The position numbers were made by a program, and so were the translations under genes. This document shows positions 43,880 to 56,216 of a stretch of 64,000 nucleotides of DNA, one piece after another. The stretch is from Mauremys mutica (Eukaryota; Chordata; Testudines; Geoemydidae), in contig NC_059072.1 in assembly GCF_020497125.1 (NCBI RefSeq), forward strand, positions 52,362,697-52,426,696, written 5' to 3'. Below the pieces are notes generated by a model. It worked only from the letters and a program-made list of their open reading frames with translations, ran no database searches and had not been told where the DNA came from. Positions within the stretch are counted from its first letter, which is position 1; every line of letters starts with the position of its first letter.

Positions 43880-44578
43880 GCAGTGTGACAAAGTTCCTCC
43901 TCTACCTTGGTGGGTCCTGCACTTATTGGCTGATTTGCTTGCCTCACAGATTCACCATGTGGGTCGGGAAACAGCCCAGAGACCTCCCCCTCTGGTAGAA
44001 GCCACAGTCCAGGTCAATTCCTCCTGTGTCTTATCAGGAGTTGGGAGGTTTGGGGGGAACCCGGGCCCGCCCTCTACTCTGGGTTCCAGCCCAGGGCCCT
44101 GTGGACTACAGCTGTCTAGAGTGCCTCCTGGTACAGCTGTGTAACAGCTACAACTCCCTGGGCTACTTCCCCATGGCCTCCTCCCAACACCTTCTTCATC
44201 CTCACCACAGGACCTTTCTCCTGGTGCCTGACAATGCTTGTACTCCTCAGTCTTCCACCAATATGTCTTCTCACTCTCAGCTCCTCGTGCCTTTTGCTCC
44301 CAGCTCCTTGCATGCATGCCACAAACTGAAGTGAGGTCGTTTTTAAACTCAGGTGCCCTGATTAGCTAGCCTGTCCTAATTGATTCTAGCAGTTTCTTAA
44401 TTGCCTCCAGGTGTTTTAATTGTCCTGCCTGTCTTAATTGGTTCTAGCAGGTTCCTGATTACTCTAGTGCAGCCCCTGCTCTGGTCACTCAAGGAACAGA
44501 AAATTACTCATCCAATGACCAGTATATTTGCCCTCTACCAGACTCCTGTACCCCACTGGTCTGGGTCTGTCACAGCAG
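43880..44578 (-). mobile_element. Solo LTR, 4-bp TSD, reverse orientation
   Basis: The LTR spans 43884-44574 (691 bp), starts TGTGACAAAG and ends GTCTGTCACA, and is flanked by GCAG (43880-43883 and 44575-44578). It is the reverse complement of the LTR at 47139-47940 along most of its length. Four-bp duplications fit class I (gamma-type) retroviruses. Its TATA-like box TTTAAAAA-type lies near 44340-44347. The poly(A) signal seen in the sister copy is decayed here. No internal genes are present. Confidence 0.85.
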
Positions 44579-46569
44579 GTATATTAAGAGAAAGCTACCT
44601 GATTCCAAGCACTTCATGCCAGTGATGTATTGATGATTTTTGAAATGCAGATGGTCTAGTTCACCCACTGAAATGAAAATTTTAAAAACGAATTCCTGGA
44701 TTGGGGCAAATTGCAGGCTATATGTGTTATGGTGATCCATAAAGCCCTCACAAACAGCTCCAGTTGACACAGTAGCTCACAATGAATGGAAAAGCAGGAG
44801 GAGGAGGAAAATAGATGCCATGGAAAGAAGATAAATTACTGGAAGTTTTGAAGTCCAAATACAACCCTTTGGAAACTAGCTAGTCCCTGACTAGGTGTCA
44901 ACTGGATACTTCCAAGTTTGCTGGGTGGCCACTTGTGTACATCATGACCTGTCTAATTTTCACTTTTATAGCAAATTGTAGCAAGCCACTGGAGGAGGGG
45001 ATGAAGTGTTCTGACAGCTGGCTGAGGGAACTGTGTGGCAGGCTGGGAGGTGGAAGAGAGCCTGCTGGAAGGAGAAAGGAGGGAATAACAGCTGACTGGA
45101 AGCCAGGGTTCCTGCTTGTTGGGGATAGGAAGGAAGTGAGAAGAGTACTCAAACTGAAGGGGAGCGTGAAAGTATACTTTAGTACTTTAAGATAAGCGTA
45201 TGTGTGGTTCTCCTTCCCAAACTCTACAAATTTGTAACATTGATGCAATGTAGATATATTTTTAGTGCCAAAGAATAAAACTTTTCCTGCTTTCTTTCCC
45301 TGTATCTTTCAATTTCACATACTCTTTTTTTTATTTTTAGTCTTCGTATATTGTATTAGGAACTTTGTTGCTTGCATTCAGATCAGTTAAAAGTGTCTTC
45401 TAAAGGGACTTTGCTCTTTACATCTAAGTAATGTGAAGCCTAGTCTTTTAGTTCCATTATACTCTCAGGTGCTTTGTGATGGCTAATACAGGGCAACCTG
45501 GTAACTTGTACAAAGGATTCTTCAACCTGAAGGTACGAGGACACTTGCAGCTGACCTGAAAACAATACAACTTCTTTGTTGAAGGAAATAATGCAGAGAT
45601 AAGAAATCAGAGTACTGTTCTTTTAAAAAAATAAATGTAGCAGAGCTGTGCTTCTCTGACTGCCACTTTCTCACCTTTCTGTCCACTAATGATCTTTCAG
45701 TCCAGGAGTAATCATGACCTAATATCTCCTTTAGTTCATGTAGATTTCCATCTGTACTCCTGTCTTCGCTCTCATAGCACTGCTCTCATTCCTTTCATGC
45801 TCATCCATGTACTTACTCCGATACAGTCATGTTCCCCAAAACCCATTCAACTCCAAACCTAGATCTCCACATACAGCTTAAAGCCAAAATTTATATCCTT
45901 GCACAGGTGCCACTTTCAAACTGAAATGCACCAGAATTGCCATGCACATTTGGAATATAGGCACAAATGTCAACATCAGCTTCTAGATGGTGATCAATTA
46001 TATTGTGAAGATCACTATGTTCATACTGCACAGTGACGGATAAAAGCTCCCTGTTGCTAAAAACATTGTACTTTTTCTATTTAGCTGTACTTTGCTCTTT
46101 GATATAATAAAAGTTCAACTGGAAGTTCCTTTCCCATACTCAAAATCTGTTTCCAAATACACTTGTGGCCTAACAATATGTAGATAGAGCCCTGCACAGA
46201 TACAAAATTTGTATCCACATCTGATCCACACAAATAGTCTGCGAATATCCGTGGACATAAAACAGACATCCATGGATTTGCAGGGCACTACATGTAGGCA
46301 GTGGTGAACTGTTACATGGTTTCATTGTTCTTTGCTGACTACTGTCTATTCTACTTGGATTATCTCAAACAAGTAAAAGTTACTTAATCAAACAAGTGCA
46401 GAAAAATTAAATTATACTTAATTGGTGGAGTAATTGTTGAGAAGATGTCTGTATTCCCTAAATTCATTTATTGCTGTTGAGATTTTTTGAAAGGAAGTGT
46501 AGGTTCTGTGATTACCATTTTTCAGTTTTACATTGACTTTCAAAATATCCATTGTGTTTAGAGGTTGAG
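44579..46569. other. Intronic sequence, nothing recognised
   Basis: About 2 kb between the LTR and a CR1 3' fragment, with no supported exon or repeat. Confidence 0.5.
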
Positions 46570-46795
46570 GCCAGGAGCTTAGTAGGATTCAAAAACAGAG
46601 TAGATATTTTAGATGGGTAATGAGAACATCCACAATTAGAGAGGATAAAACAATTTTTAGGAGGAATAGAATCATCATGCTTCATGGTATAAGCTAATCA
46701 CTGACCTATCTAGGTTAGAAAGAATTTTCCCTTATTTACAGGACATTGCATAGTGGTCCATTATGGGCTTTCTTGCACCTTCCTCTTAAACCACT
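46570..46795 (+). mobile_element. Old CR1 3' fragment
   Basis: The order 'catgcttcatggtataagct', 'gttagaaagaattttccctt' and 'atgggctttcttgcaccttc' matches the 3' region of an older CR1 subfamily, ending near 'cttcctcttaaa'. The usual 'gacaggatactggg' tail has been lost. Confidence 0.55.
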
Positions 46796-47134
46796 GTCAC
46801 AATACCTATGAGATGCAGAACTATTTGGTATAATAATAAGGTACATTAGTAGGAAGTTCATTTAACAAAGTAACTTTCAGTTAAAGATGTACTATACCAA
46901 TATATTAAATAACTGAGACAACCATTCTGCTGCAGTAATGTATTGCATTTGCATTAGTAACCTAGATGGAATTCTTATTTCTTAAGTGATAAAGAAATGC
47001 AGAATAGATCGCTACATCTTAAAGCTGCCTCTTTAAAGAAATAAGAGAGATAAAAAAATCACTTGATCATTTAATATATGCATTTATACTTGGGCATTCA
47101 TGGCAATCCTTATTTTACTACACTGTTACAAGGT

Positions 47135-47944
47135 GCACTGTGACAGACTCAGACCAGTGGGGTACAAGAGTCTGGTAGAAGGCAAATATACTGGCCACTG
47201 GATGAACAACTTTCTGTTCCCTGAGTGACCAGAGCAGGGGCTGCCCTAGAGCAATCAGGAACCTGCTAGAACCAATTAAGACAGGCAAGCTAATCAAGAC
47301 ACCTGGAGCCAATTAAGAACTTTCTAGAATCAATTATGGCAGGCAGGCTAATTAGGACACCTGGTTTAAAAAGGACCTCCCATCAGTTAGTAGGGGGTGT
47401 GTGCAAGGAGCAGGGAGCGAGAAGATGTGCTGCTGGAGGAGTGAAGAGTTCAAGCATGATCAGGCTTCAGCAGAAGGAAGATCCTGCAGTGAGAATAAAG
47501 AAGGTGCTGGGGAAGGCCATGGGGAAGTAGCCCAGGGAGTTGTAGCTGTCACGCATGCGATACAGGGAACATTGTAGACCGCTGCTATCCACAGGGCCCT
47601 GGGCTGGAGCCCGGTGTAGAGGGTGGGCCTGGGTTCTCCTTATCCCCCCAACTCCTGATCGGACACAGGAGGAGTTGACCTGGTCTGTGAGAAACACCAG
47701 AAGGGAAGGAATAATTGGAAAGGGATCTGGCCTGTCTGTGACCCACTAGGTGGGACATAGAGACTGTGGGGATTGTTCTCCATTTCCCCCATGCTGGCCA
47801 GTGATGAGGTTAGCTGAGTGGATGGCAGGTTTGAGCCACAAGCAAAAGTTGCCAAACTGAGAGCTGCCGTGAATCTCTGAGGTGAGCAAATCCGCCTATA
47901 AGTGCAGGACCCACGAAGGCAGAGGAGGAACTTTGTCACAGCAC
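47135..47944 (+). mobile_element. Solo LTR, 4-bp TSD, forward orientation
   Basis: The LTR spans 47139-47940 (802 bp). It begins TGTGACAGAC and ends TTTGTCACA, with 7-bp inverted termini TGTGACA/TGTCACA. It is flanked by GCAC (47135-47138 and 47941-47944). A TATA-like TTTAAAAA lies at 47365-47372 and AATAAA at 47494-47499, so it reads left to right. It is the same family as 43884-44574. No gag, pol or env remnant adjoins it. Confidence 0.9.
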
Positions 47945-50124
47945 CTACATAAAAGAAGCCTTGCATCTTAAAAAATACAACATAACAGAAATTCTATTTT
48001 TGTTGGAGGGTTTTGAGAGTTTTGTCCTGGTACATCATACAAAAATTCATTTGACAGGATCACAAACTGAAAAGCTACTTGGGGTTTCCTCAACAACAAA
48101 GTAGCAATGGAGCCATGTCATTTCAATTTCTCACTCGTTGGCTGACTGTGTGTGTGAAATCTCCGCTCTTCAGCTCATTGCTGTGGGTTACTAGATATGA
48201 ACAAAGTTTTGAAAGTCACAGAAATATCACATTTCACATAATAAAAAAGGAAAAAAATAGTGTCAAGTGAAGTCTATCACCCAAACATAGTTCCCATTCT
48301 CACAGGCTCTGCAAATTCTTAGTGAACATTAACACCATCTGAATGACATGAGCATGCTGATATCAGTTTTACTCTTGTTGTTATGTATCAACTTAGTAGG
48401 GTTTTGTTCTTCAAAACAATTGCTTTGAAGAACAGTGCATTATTCCTTCCAGCCTGACACACACATTGCATACCACGCACATTTTGCCCATTGTTACAAG
48501 TTCTTCTCCTAGTTGCATCACCCCATGTCTATTGAGGGCTCATCTTCCTAATTCTCATGAGAAATTTAACAGAGGCCTATGTATGTAAAACAGCAGCACA
48601 GAACCACTTTGTTCACCTAGTTTTGAAAGTTTGGAAAACTCAAAAGAATTAAGAACATAAAATCAAGATGAAAGTTTCTGAAAATAATAGAAAAATCTAT
48701 CCTGACACCCAGTGTTTTCTTTCTTCTCTACTATTTGATAAACTGAGAAAACAATCAAGTTATGTTGTACAGATGATAAAGAGTAAAAAACCTGCAGCTG
48801 TTAAACTGAGATATTGAGTATTGCAAGGTCTGCATATCTCAAATTATAATAAAGTATCTTGTCGGTTTGCAGAGAAGGTTGAGAATCTGATGGCAGCTTA
48901 CAGTTTAGAAAGGGAAAATGAGAGGAAAAATAAAAATCTCTGTGCTTTAGCTTCTGCAAATTTCAACTTCTCTGGATTTTCCCATCCCTATTGTCAAAGG
49001 CATGTAAAATCGCAGAAGACAAATTATCACATCTCATTCCCACAGCTCATGTGTGGCCCCCAAAACCATTTAGCAGAATATTCCTCTCCTGAAACTAATT
49101 ATGCTATGATTCTATTGTGTACAACAAAGAGCTAGTAAAAACAGCCCATCAGCTGAAAAGTTTTTTAACAAATCCTTGTACATCAGTGGCTGATATCTGA
49201 GCCCCAAGTTGAATCATCAGTCTGAGCAGACATGAGCACTGTAGGTTAAATTTGTATGTAATTGCACTGAGTTTCGTTTAGCAACTGTTTTGTAGCATTT
49301 AAATGCTAATACAACTATTGTTCGCTATTCTCCTATACTATTTGATGGTTTCTTCTTTACTTAGTGCCATCTTGTGTTCTAGAAAATCTCTTGCCTCAGT
49401 GAGAAATAGCAGTCATGCAAAATTAACCATAGCATGACTCTATTTAGTGTGAAATTGTGTCCAAAGATATCAAGTTCAGTTGACAAAAAAGTTTTTCATT
49501 ATTATCCATGGACATTTTATGTGTCAGAATGGGCAATCTCTTTTTTGAAAGAAAACTATTTAATCCAAGAGAAATTAGTGTTGTCTGCACGTTGAGGTAA
49601 TTGAAGATCCAAAGCTAACCAGGAAACATAAATTAATCCTGGGAATAATATCAAAAAGTTTACTCTTCTGTCAGAATTTCACCTTACAAGGCTTTCTACT
49701 TAGCCATCTAGAGAAGGTCTCAATCTACATTTGAATGCATATATTTTAAAGTGAGATACAGGGTAAAATGATCAAATTTTCATTGAAAAAAATACAGAGT
49801 TGCTTCTTATAGTTTCTGAAATAAAAACTTGCATTATGCCTTTAAAATGGAACAGTGCCAGCTTTCTGGGGACAAATTTAAGTGGTTCACAGAATAACAA
49901 TATTACATAGCATTAATGACAGTTTTACTTTTCATATCTTACCCTGAATCTTCATTGCCATGAAGTCTTTTGACATTAAGATTGGAGCAGAAGAGAGAAG
50001 ACTCGTATTTTTCAAGCAGTTATGTGCTCATCATTTTGAAATTTCAGAAATGTTTGCTAATTAGAGTACCATCAGCTTTGCTATTAAGGGAAGTTACAAA
50101 TAACTACTGTAATGTACTTGCCAG
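47945..50124. other. AT-rich intronic sequence, nothing recognised
   Basis: More than 2 kb without a supported feature. ORFs at 48821-49135 and 49970-50221 have no motif. Confidence 0.5.
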
Positions 50125-51105
50125 ACTCAACAGTGGTGTGAAGTCCGACTGTTGGAGTCTGGCAAGGCTGCCTTCTTTCGCTCACACTGTTCAACATCTA
50201 CTAGGAGCACACAATGACTGATGCCCTAGAAGACCACATATGCACAGTCAGCATTGGGGGTGAACAGTCTCAAATCTTCAGTTTGCTGATGACATTGATG
50301 CCTGGCAGGCAGTGAAGATGAACTTGCCAACCTTATGAAATGATTGGATGAAACCTCCGCAAAATATGGCATGGAAATCAGTGCAGAGAAAACCAAGCTG
50401 AAGAAAAAACAAACATGATGGGATCAGCTCACACATCACTGTCAGGGGACAAAAGCTGGAGACAATGAAACAGTTCAAGTATTTGGGGGCAATCGTCACT
50501 GATGAAGGATCCAAGGCAGAAATTTGAGAAAGAACTACGCAAACAATGTCAGCAGTGGCAAAGCTAAAGCCAATTTGGAGGAATAAGAACATCTCCCTGG
50601 AATCCAAACTGAAACTGCCGCATGCATTGGTCATCTCCATTTTTCTGTATGCATGAGAAATATGAACCCTTACGGAAGAACTTGAACAGAAAATACAGGT
50701 AGTAGAGATGAGATGCTTCCGTAAAACCCTGGGCATCTCCTACTTCGACCGTGTCTCTAGTGAAGAGGTCACCCATCATCACCCAATCCACTGGGTCATA
50801 TGAAGACCTCCTGATGACCGTGAAGAAGCACAAGCTGAAGTGGTACGGCCATGTAACAAGATCGTCTGGCCTATCCAAGATCATCCTCCAAGGGACAGTA
50901 CAGGGGAAGAGAAGAAGAAGTAGACAGAAGAAGAGATTGACCACAAAAAGAATTAACAGCATGAAAGAGTGGACAGGAATGGACTTCGCAGAGACTCAAG
51001 CACTGACACACAATCATCAGGGGTGAAAACAATTGGTTGATTGCTCATCAGTGATGGTGCTCCAATGACCAATGCGGTTGTGGGAGTGATGATGATGATG
51101 ATGAA
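50125..51105 (+). pseudogene. Non-LTR retrotransposon RT fragment, family 2
   Basis: The DNA reads with frame changes as RQGCLLSLTLFNIYLE, then an ADDID-type box followed by SEDELANLMKRLDETSAKYG and MEISAEKTKL. Next come FKYLGAIVTDEGSKAEI and ISIFLYAWETWTLTEEL. The frame 50751-51026 ends with KHKLKWYGHVTRSSGLSKII, then LQGTVQGKRRRSRQKKRLTT and KEWTGMDFAETQ, a C-terminal tail I recognise from endonuclease-reverse transcriptases. A (GAT)n run at 51088-51104 marks the 3' end. The endonuclease and early RT are missing. The clade is not assigned. Confidence 0.8.
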
Positions 51106-53164
51106 TGTAATGTACTAGTGACATTGAACAAACTCTTTGGGAGCTACCAAACTCCATAAAGGAGATGTAAGAGGAATCTGTTTGTTTGCTACAAAGGTTC
51201 ATTTCTATTGTTCTAGAAAACGTTTGAAATAAGTCAAATATTAAAAGTGTAAACAAAGTTCAAAATTAACTTTTTCGGGGTAGTGTAGAATCAGAGTGGA
51301 GGGAAAGGAGACTTCTGGTCATCTATTTGAAGTAGTTTCATTAGCTGTCCCTATTGTAGTCCATAGGATTTTCACTATTAACTTAATGGAGGCCAGGATT
51401 TCATCCTAATCTTTCCTCAGAGACTTGGCTGAGACTCCAGAAGATACAGCAGAGAAGTTGCAGATCATGGGGAGGAGTGATTTTAAGGTACTTTTGGACC
51501 TTTGCAGTCTGGGGCTCCTATGGAAATTGGAAAGGCCCCTGTGTGATTTAGATAGTCTTGAGGAGCCTGTCTGTTACAGCAGCCTCCTAAGGCTGCCTTA
51601 CAGGATGCAGTGCTGCTCAGAATCTCCTCCGTGATATGTGCTGTGTCCCTTTCCCTGACACGCATCTCCCATTCTTATCTCTGGCCCCAACCTGCCCCCT
51701 CTCACTGGCCTTGCAAGGGCAGCTTTCTGAAGACATCCGTATGGCTCTCTTCCGTAATGCCTGTGCCAAGATTATAATACTGTCAGACAATCTTTCAGGC
51801 TTGTTTTTATTAGTTCCAAAACTTGTGTGTCATTAAATAATTGAATATAAATTAGGTGCAACTTGGTATTGAATTTTTATCTGTAAATATTCAGACCCGA
51901 ACCCTATCCTATCTGGTTATTTTTCATATACATTAGCAGTTTCACAGACTGATTCAGACATTATGGTAAAGGCTGGTATAAATTACAAATGTATCCTTCA
52001 TGCAATCTAATCTTATTTGGAGTCTGATTTACCCAAAATCTCTTGCTTTAAAGTAAACTGTGGATATTCATGGTTCCTTTTCTTTCAGCATCTGAGGAAG
52101 TCTAGATGCATTTGAAAGGGCTGTCTCACGTGATAAGCCTTTGGAAAGGCATTTCATTTCTCAGACACAGCAGCCATTGTTCGTTCACAGGAAAAGGGAC
52201 TATAGATTTGTTTATATAGATGGAACAGAAAATAATTTGCTTTTATATGATGTCTTTTATACTTCAAGGTATTTAAAATGCTTTTTAAAATCCCAGTTGA
52301 GTTCAATCGTAGTTGTAGTGTGTATGAGTAGGCAGTTGCATCTGCCATGAGACATTGTTCTCAGTAATAGCACAGAAACAGATTTACAAATTAGAAATAG
52401 TTTAATTGAGAGAAAGTATATTGAAAATGACCACGGCTAAGACAATAAGAACATCAGGAGAAGAACACCTCCTGGGAAAAATTGAAATGGATGGCATAGT
52501 TTTTCAGCACTTTTCCCATTTGTAAAACAGTCTTTTACAGGCAGAAAATGCCACAGGGCCAAAGACTGTATTAAACTCATATACTTCATGCTGGAGACAT
52601 TCTCTTCTGTAAAATACCTCTCTGCTCTCAGCCTGGTTTCTAGAGTACATGCCAAGATCACAAAAAACACTACTATACTGGCACTAATTGGCACTCTTAG
52701 CAGTCTCATCAGGGAAGTTGAGAACTGAATGAGTATGAAAATTGAACTTACTTTTCACCCCTAGCTGTGGTGATCTCTCTAAGCTTTGTTGAGGTGTGCT
52801 AGAGGATTGGCATGTGGAAGCTTGTGTTATTGACAGTATCTATTCTGTGGAGTTGTCTCTCAAAGGATGTCAACTTTCCTGAACAATAAACTCACATTAA
52901 GTTAGTTTAAAAAACAAGTTAACCTCACAACTTTCTTTAGTTGCCAAGCTGCCTATTTGCTGGAATCCTTATTATTCACATCAAAGTCCGTAGTGGGTGA
53001 ATAGGTTGTCCTCTGACAATGTCCCAGCCAGTGGTCCATCTGCAATGAATTTGTACTATTTTTTTGTAGGAGGAATGGACAGAAGAGTTTGATAATCTCA
53101 GGACTGACAGGAATGTTTACCCAAAGCTTCACTCAAGCTAAACCTGACTCTTCAAAGAAAATGT
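51106..53164. other. Intronic sequence, nothing recognised
   Basis: About 2 kb with no supported exon, RNA gene or repeat. Confidence 0.5.
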
Positions 53165-53405
53165 ATAGACCAGGATTTTCACAGTCTGAGTAGTCTAAAG
53201 TTAGGTTCTTAAATCCATAGTTAGGGAACCTAAAAAGTGGCCTGATTTTCAAAACTGCTGAGCCCCTAGCTCTTTCTATTGACTTCATTAAGAGATGCTG
53301 AGTGGTTAGCACTAAGAAAAATCAGGCATCTTAATAAGATACCTAACTCTGAACTTTAAAGTCCAACTTTAGGTCCTCGTTTATGAAATTCCAGGCTTTA
53401 CCGGT
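53165..53405. repeat. Palindromic reptile repeat
   Basis: The block contains 'gaccaggattttcacagtct', 'cctgattttcaaaactgctg', 'tattgacttcattaagagat' and 'gctgagtggttagcactaag' then 'aaaatcaggc'. The GCCTGATTTT and AAAATCAGGC pieces are inverted around a 'ttgacttcattaa' centre. I recognise this as a common turtle palindromic family. Confidence 0.5.
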
Positions 53406-53934
53406 AACTTTCTTTATTTGAAGTTTTCTGAGCATCTGGCTTTTTTTCTTTATTCAGTGAGCTGGAGTAGATAAATATTTTAATGTATTTTCTCACATTA
53501 CTTCTAGGCCAATTGAAATTAAGAACATGTACTATCTCAGATCTTATAAGGATTTCACCTGATTTCTGGATCAATGTGGTTTGGACAAGATTTCAAACAT
53601 TGGAATACTTATCTCAATGAAACCAAACATCTACACTCTTGAGATTGACTCATTGCTGATTTGTAGCACATTGTACCACACTACCATCAGTTGCTGCATG
53701 TAGATATTAGCTTTGTTTAAATTAAGATTTTGAAGGCTATTTTATGTTAAGGATTACAAGTAACAACTCTTAAAGTGACTCTTGTTCTTATTTTGAAATA
53801 ATATAATTTATCGATAATTTTGAATGATAGTGACTTCAAGATGTGGAGAGAATAATCAGAAATTCTATTCGTGATGAAGAAAACTACTATGATGTTTATG
53901 TAGTGGAAGAGGTGTAGACATCGGTGATTATTCC
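53406..53934. other. AT-rich intronic sequence, nothing recognised
   Basis: No supported feature. Confidence 0.5.
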
Positions 53935-54125
53935 TCTTAGAGTTGGGTGGTTGTAAAGACTCTAGACTGAGATTTAGGAGATGTTGGGTTCATATTCTGA
54001 TTCTTCCACAGAGCCCTTGCATAATCTTGGGCAACCCCAATAATCCCTCTGTGTCTCCATTTTCCATCTACAAAATGGGCATAATGATATTTCTTTGTCT
54101 CTACCTTTTGGCTGTCTTATCTGTT
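53935..54125 (+). repeat. MIR SINE, forward orientation
   Basis: The text 'agactctagactgagattta', 'tgttgggttcatattctgat', 'tcttggg' and 'gtgtctccattttccatcta' then 'caaaatgggcataatgat' follows the MIR core order. MIR is an ancient amniote SINE. Confidence 0.7.
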
Positions 54126-54215
54126 TAGGTTGTAAGCTCTTTTTTTACTGTATATTTTCTCAGAGGGGCCTCAGTCTGTTGGACCCTTTAGATGCTACTC
54201 TAATGCAAATAATAA
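54126..54215 (+). repeat. L2-like 3' end
   Basis: It starts 'aggttgtaagctc' and continues 'gaggggcctcagtctgttgg', 'accctttagatgctactcta' and 'atgcaaataataat'. This is the forward orientation of the family at 1236-1375 and 7838-7960. Confidence 0.5.
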
Positions 54216-55389
54216 TTTCTAATAAACTGTTAGAGAAAGCATGTGCACAGCAGAAAGAATAGAGATTACCACCAAATCTTAATATTTCTGGGTCTCAGCC
54301 TGCTGCCTTCTACTGGAACAACTGCAGTATTAGGCACTCTGTTAGTGGCATCACTAACAAAATCCAAAGGCATTTTCTTTTGCCCGGTGTCCTTTACCAA
54401 CATATTAGTATAATCCCTTTAATCTTATTTTTGGCAGGTAGAAGTTTTTATAAAATGCTGCTGAGACTGACCTTCAGATATTGTTTGTAGTTGTTCCTTG
54501 AATAACCTCCCTTTCTTCCACCCAATACCTCAAGAAAACTCACAGCTTTTGTTTTGCCTTCCAATGCTGATCTTTGCATCAATGATTTTCCTTTTGCCAA
54601 CTGCTGTCTGAATTGCCTTCCCAAGAACTGTATTTTCGTGTCTGAATTAGACTGTAATATCCTAAGGGCAGGGACCATGTGTTGCATGTGTCTGCTAAAA
54701 CCTGTATACACCTTTGACACTCCATAAATATTAATAATTTTTCAAAATTATTGTGCCATTAATGTATAAAACCCTTGTCACTTCTGTTACTTTTTGTCAG
54801 ATAAATATTATTTGTCATGGCAGAGCTTAGTGCTCAGTAATATGTTCTCAGTAATGTTTGAAGTGTATGTGATTCATGTTTAACCTTTATCTTGACAAAC
54901 TGAATCTTAATGCAGAAATTTAATACTCTCCAGTCTTTTACAGTAGGGAAGACCACACACTCCTTCTCTATGGGTTTGTTTGTTAGCATTGTTCCATAGA
55001 AAGGGTTTACGTTGCCACTGCTTCAGTTTCCATTCAATCTACTACAATGGAATTTAGCAAAGTAAAATGAGAGTCATATTTGCATACACACAAAACTGTT
55101 TCCTATTGACAGTCAGCTTATTGCTGTAAATAGGAAGCAAAGTTTCTTAGCAGAATCAAAATGTAAGACACAATGTAGCTTGATAGAAATATTACAGGCA
55201 CTACAAAGATACTATCATTTAGTGAAATGTAGAAGGATTAAGATTCCAGTAAAACGCTGACTATTGTAGTGATGTCTGGACTTTCTAGTCATTTTTGCTT
55301 TTGTTTTCTTTTGCAAGGGTAGGAGGAAATGTGTTAGTAATAATAAATAATATATGTACATTGTTTTCTGAGAAAACTCACCCCAGAAT
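54216..55389. other. Intronic sequence with one L2-like tail
   Basis: A second tail of the same type, 'ttagactgtaatatcctaag' then 'ggcagggaccatgtg', lies at 54646-54745. Otherwise nothing is supported. Confidence 0.45.
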
Positions 55390-55560
55390 AGTCAATACCC
55401 AATCATTAGGGAACTCACCTGGGAAGTGAGAGACTCAGGTTCAACTCTGATCTGAATCAAGCACAGCGGAGACTTCAATCTGGGTCTCCCATATTTCCAC
55501 TGTGTGTTCTAATCACAGGGCTATTGGCTGTTCTGGAATCTCCCTCTCTGTTTTTTTGTT
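55390..55560. repeat. Reptile interspersed repeat, copy 2
   Basis: The arrangement 'tagggaactcacctgggaag', 'actcaggttcaactctgatc' and 'gtgttctaatcacagggcta' parallels 13740-13950. Confidence 0.5.
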
Positions 55561-55983
55561 TTTTACCAGAAACTCCATACCAGACCTGAGACACCTTTTT
55601 TGATGAAAATGTCAATGAAACTGCTAAGTTCCAGTGAAAAGCTTTTCATTTTTGATGAATCAGTATTTTTCAACAAAAGATTCCCAACCACCTCTAATAC
55701 AGAAAGAGGCTGGCGTGGGAGAAAGAGAGGCTCAATAGAGTGTCCTCTCTATGAACAACTTCCAGATCATTTGCCAAAATTTTTTAAAGAATCATTTAAA
55801 GTTTGCACACCCAGTTAACTCAAACCAAGGCAAATTTCAATTCATTTTCTTTTTGAATGAAATATTGTGCACAGCTCTATTATTAGGTCCTGTAATCTAT
55901 CACCTGCCACTGCAAGATTTTTCCTTACAGTTTAAAAAAACAGGAGTACTTGTGGCACCTTAAAGACTAACAAATTTATTTTA

Positions 55984-56019
55984 GCATAAGCTTTCGTGAG
56001 CTAAAGCTCACTTCTTCGG
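55984..56019 (-). ncRNA. Hammerhead-ribozyme-like fold in the Penelope 3' end (candidate)
   Basis: Read on the minus strand, the order is CCGAAGAA, a perfect 6-bp stem GTGAGC/GCTCAC with loop TTTA, GAAA, then AGC-TTAT-GCT as a 3-bp stem with a TTAT loop. The hammerhead core is CUGANGA, stem II, GAAA, stem III, U-H. The layout agrees except for C in place of U4 and one extra A before stem II. Penelope-like elements are known to carry hammerhead motifs. Activity here is unproven. Confidence 0.4.
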
Positions 56020-56216
56020 ATGCATAGAATGGAACACACAGACAGGAGATATTTATACATACAGAGAACATGAAAAGGTGGAAGTATGCATACCAAAAGG
56101 CAGAGTCTAATCAATTGAGATGAGCTATCGTTAGCAGGAGGAAAAAAAACTTTTTGAAGTGATAATTAAGATGGCCCATAGAAGGTGTGAGGAGAACTTA
56201 ACATAGGGAAATAGAT

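Noticed and set aside
43952..44334. ORFs on both strands near 44 kb
   Set aside because: They are fully inside a solo LTR and are matched by no protein motif.
50278..50962. Minus-strand ORFs of 152 and 132 codons
   Set aside because: They are antisense shadows of the + strand reverse transcriptase fragment.
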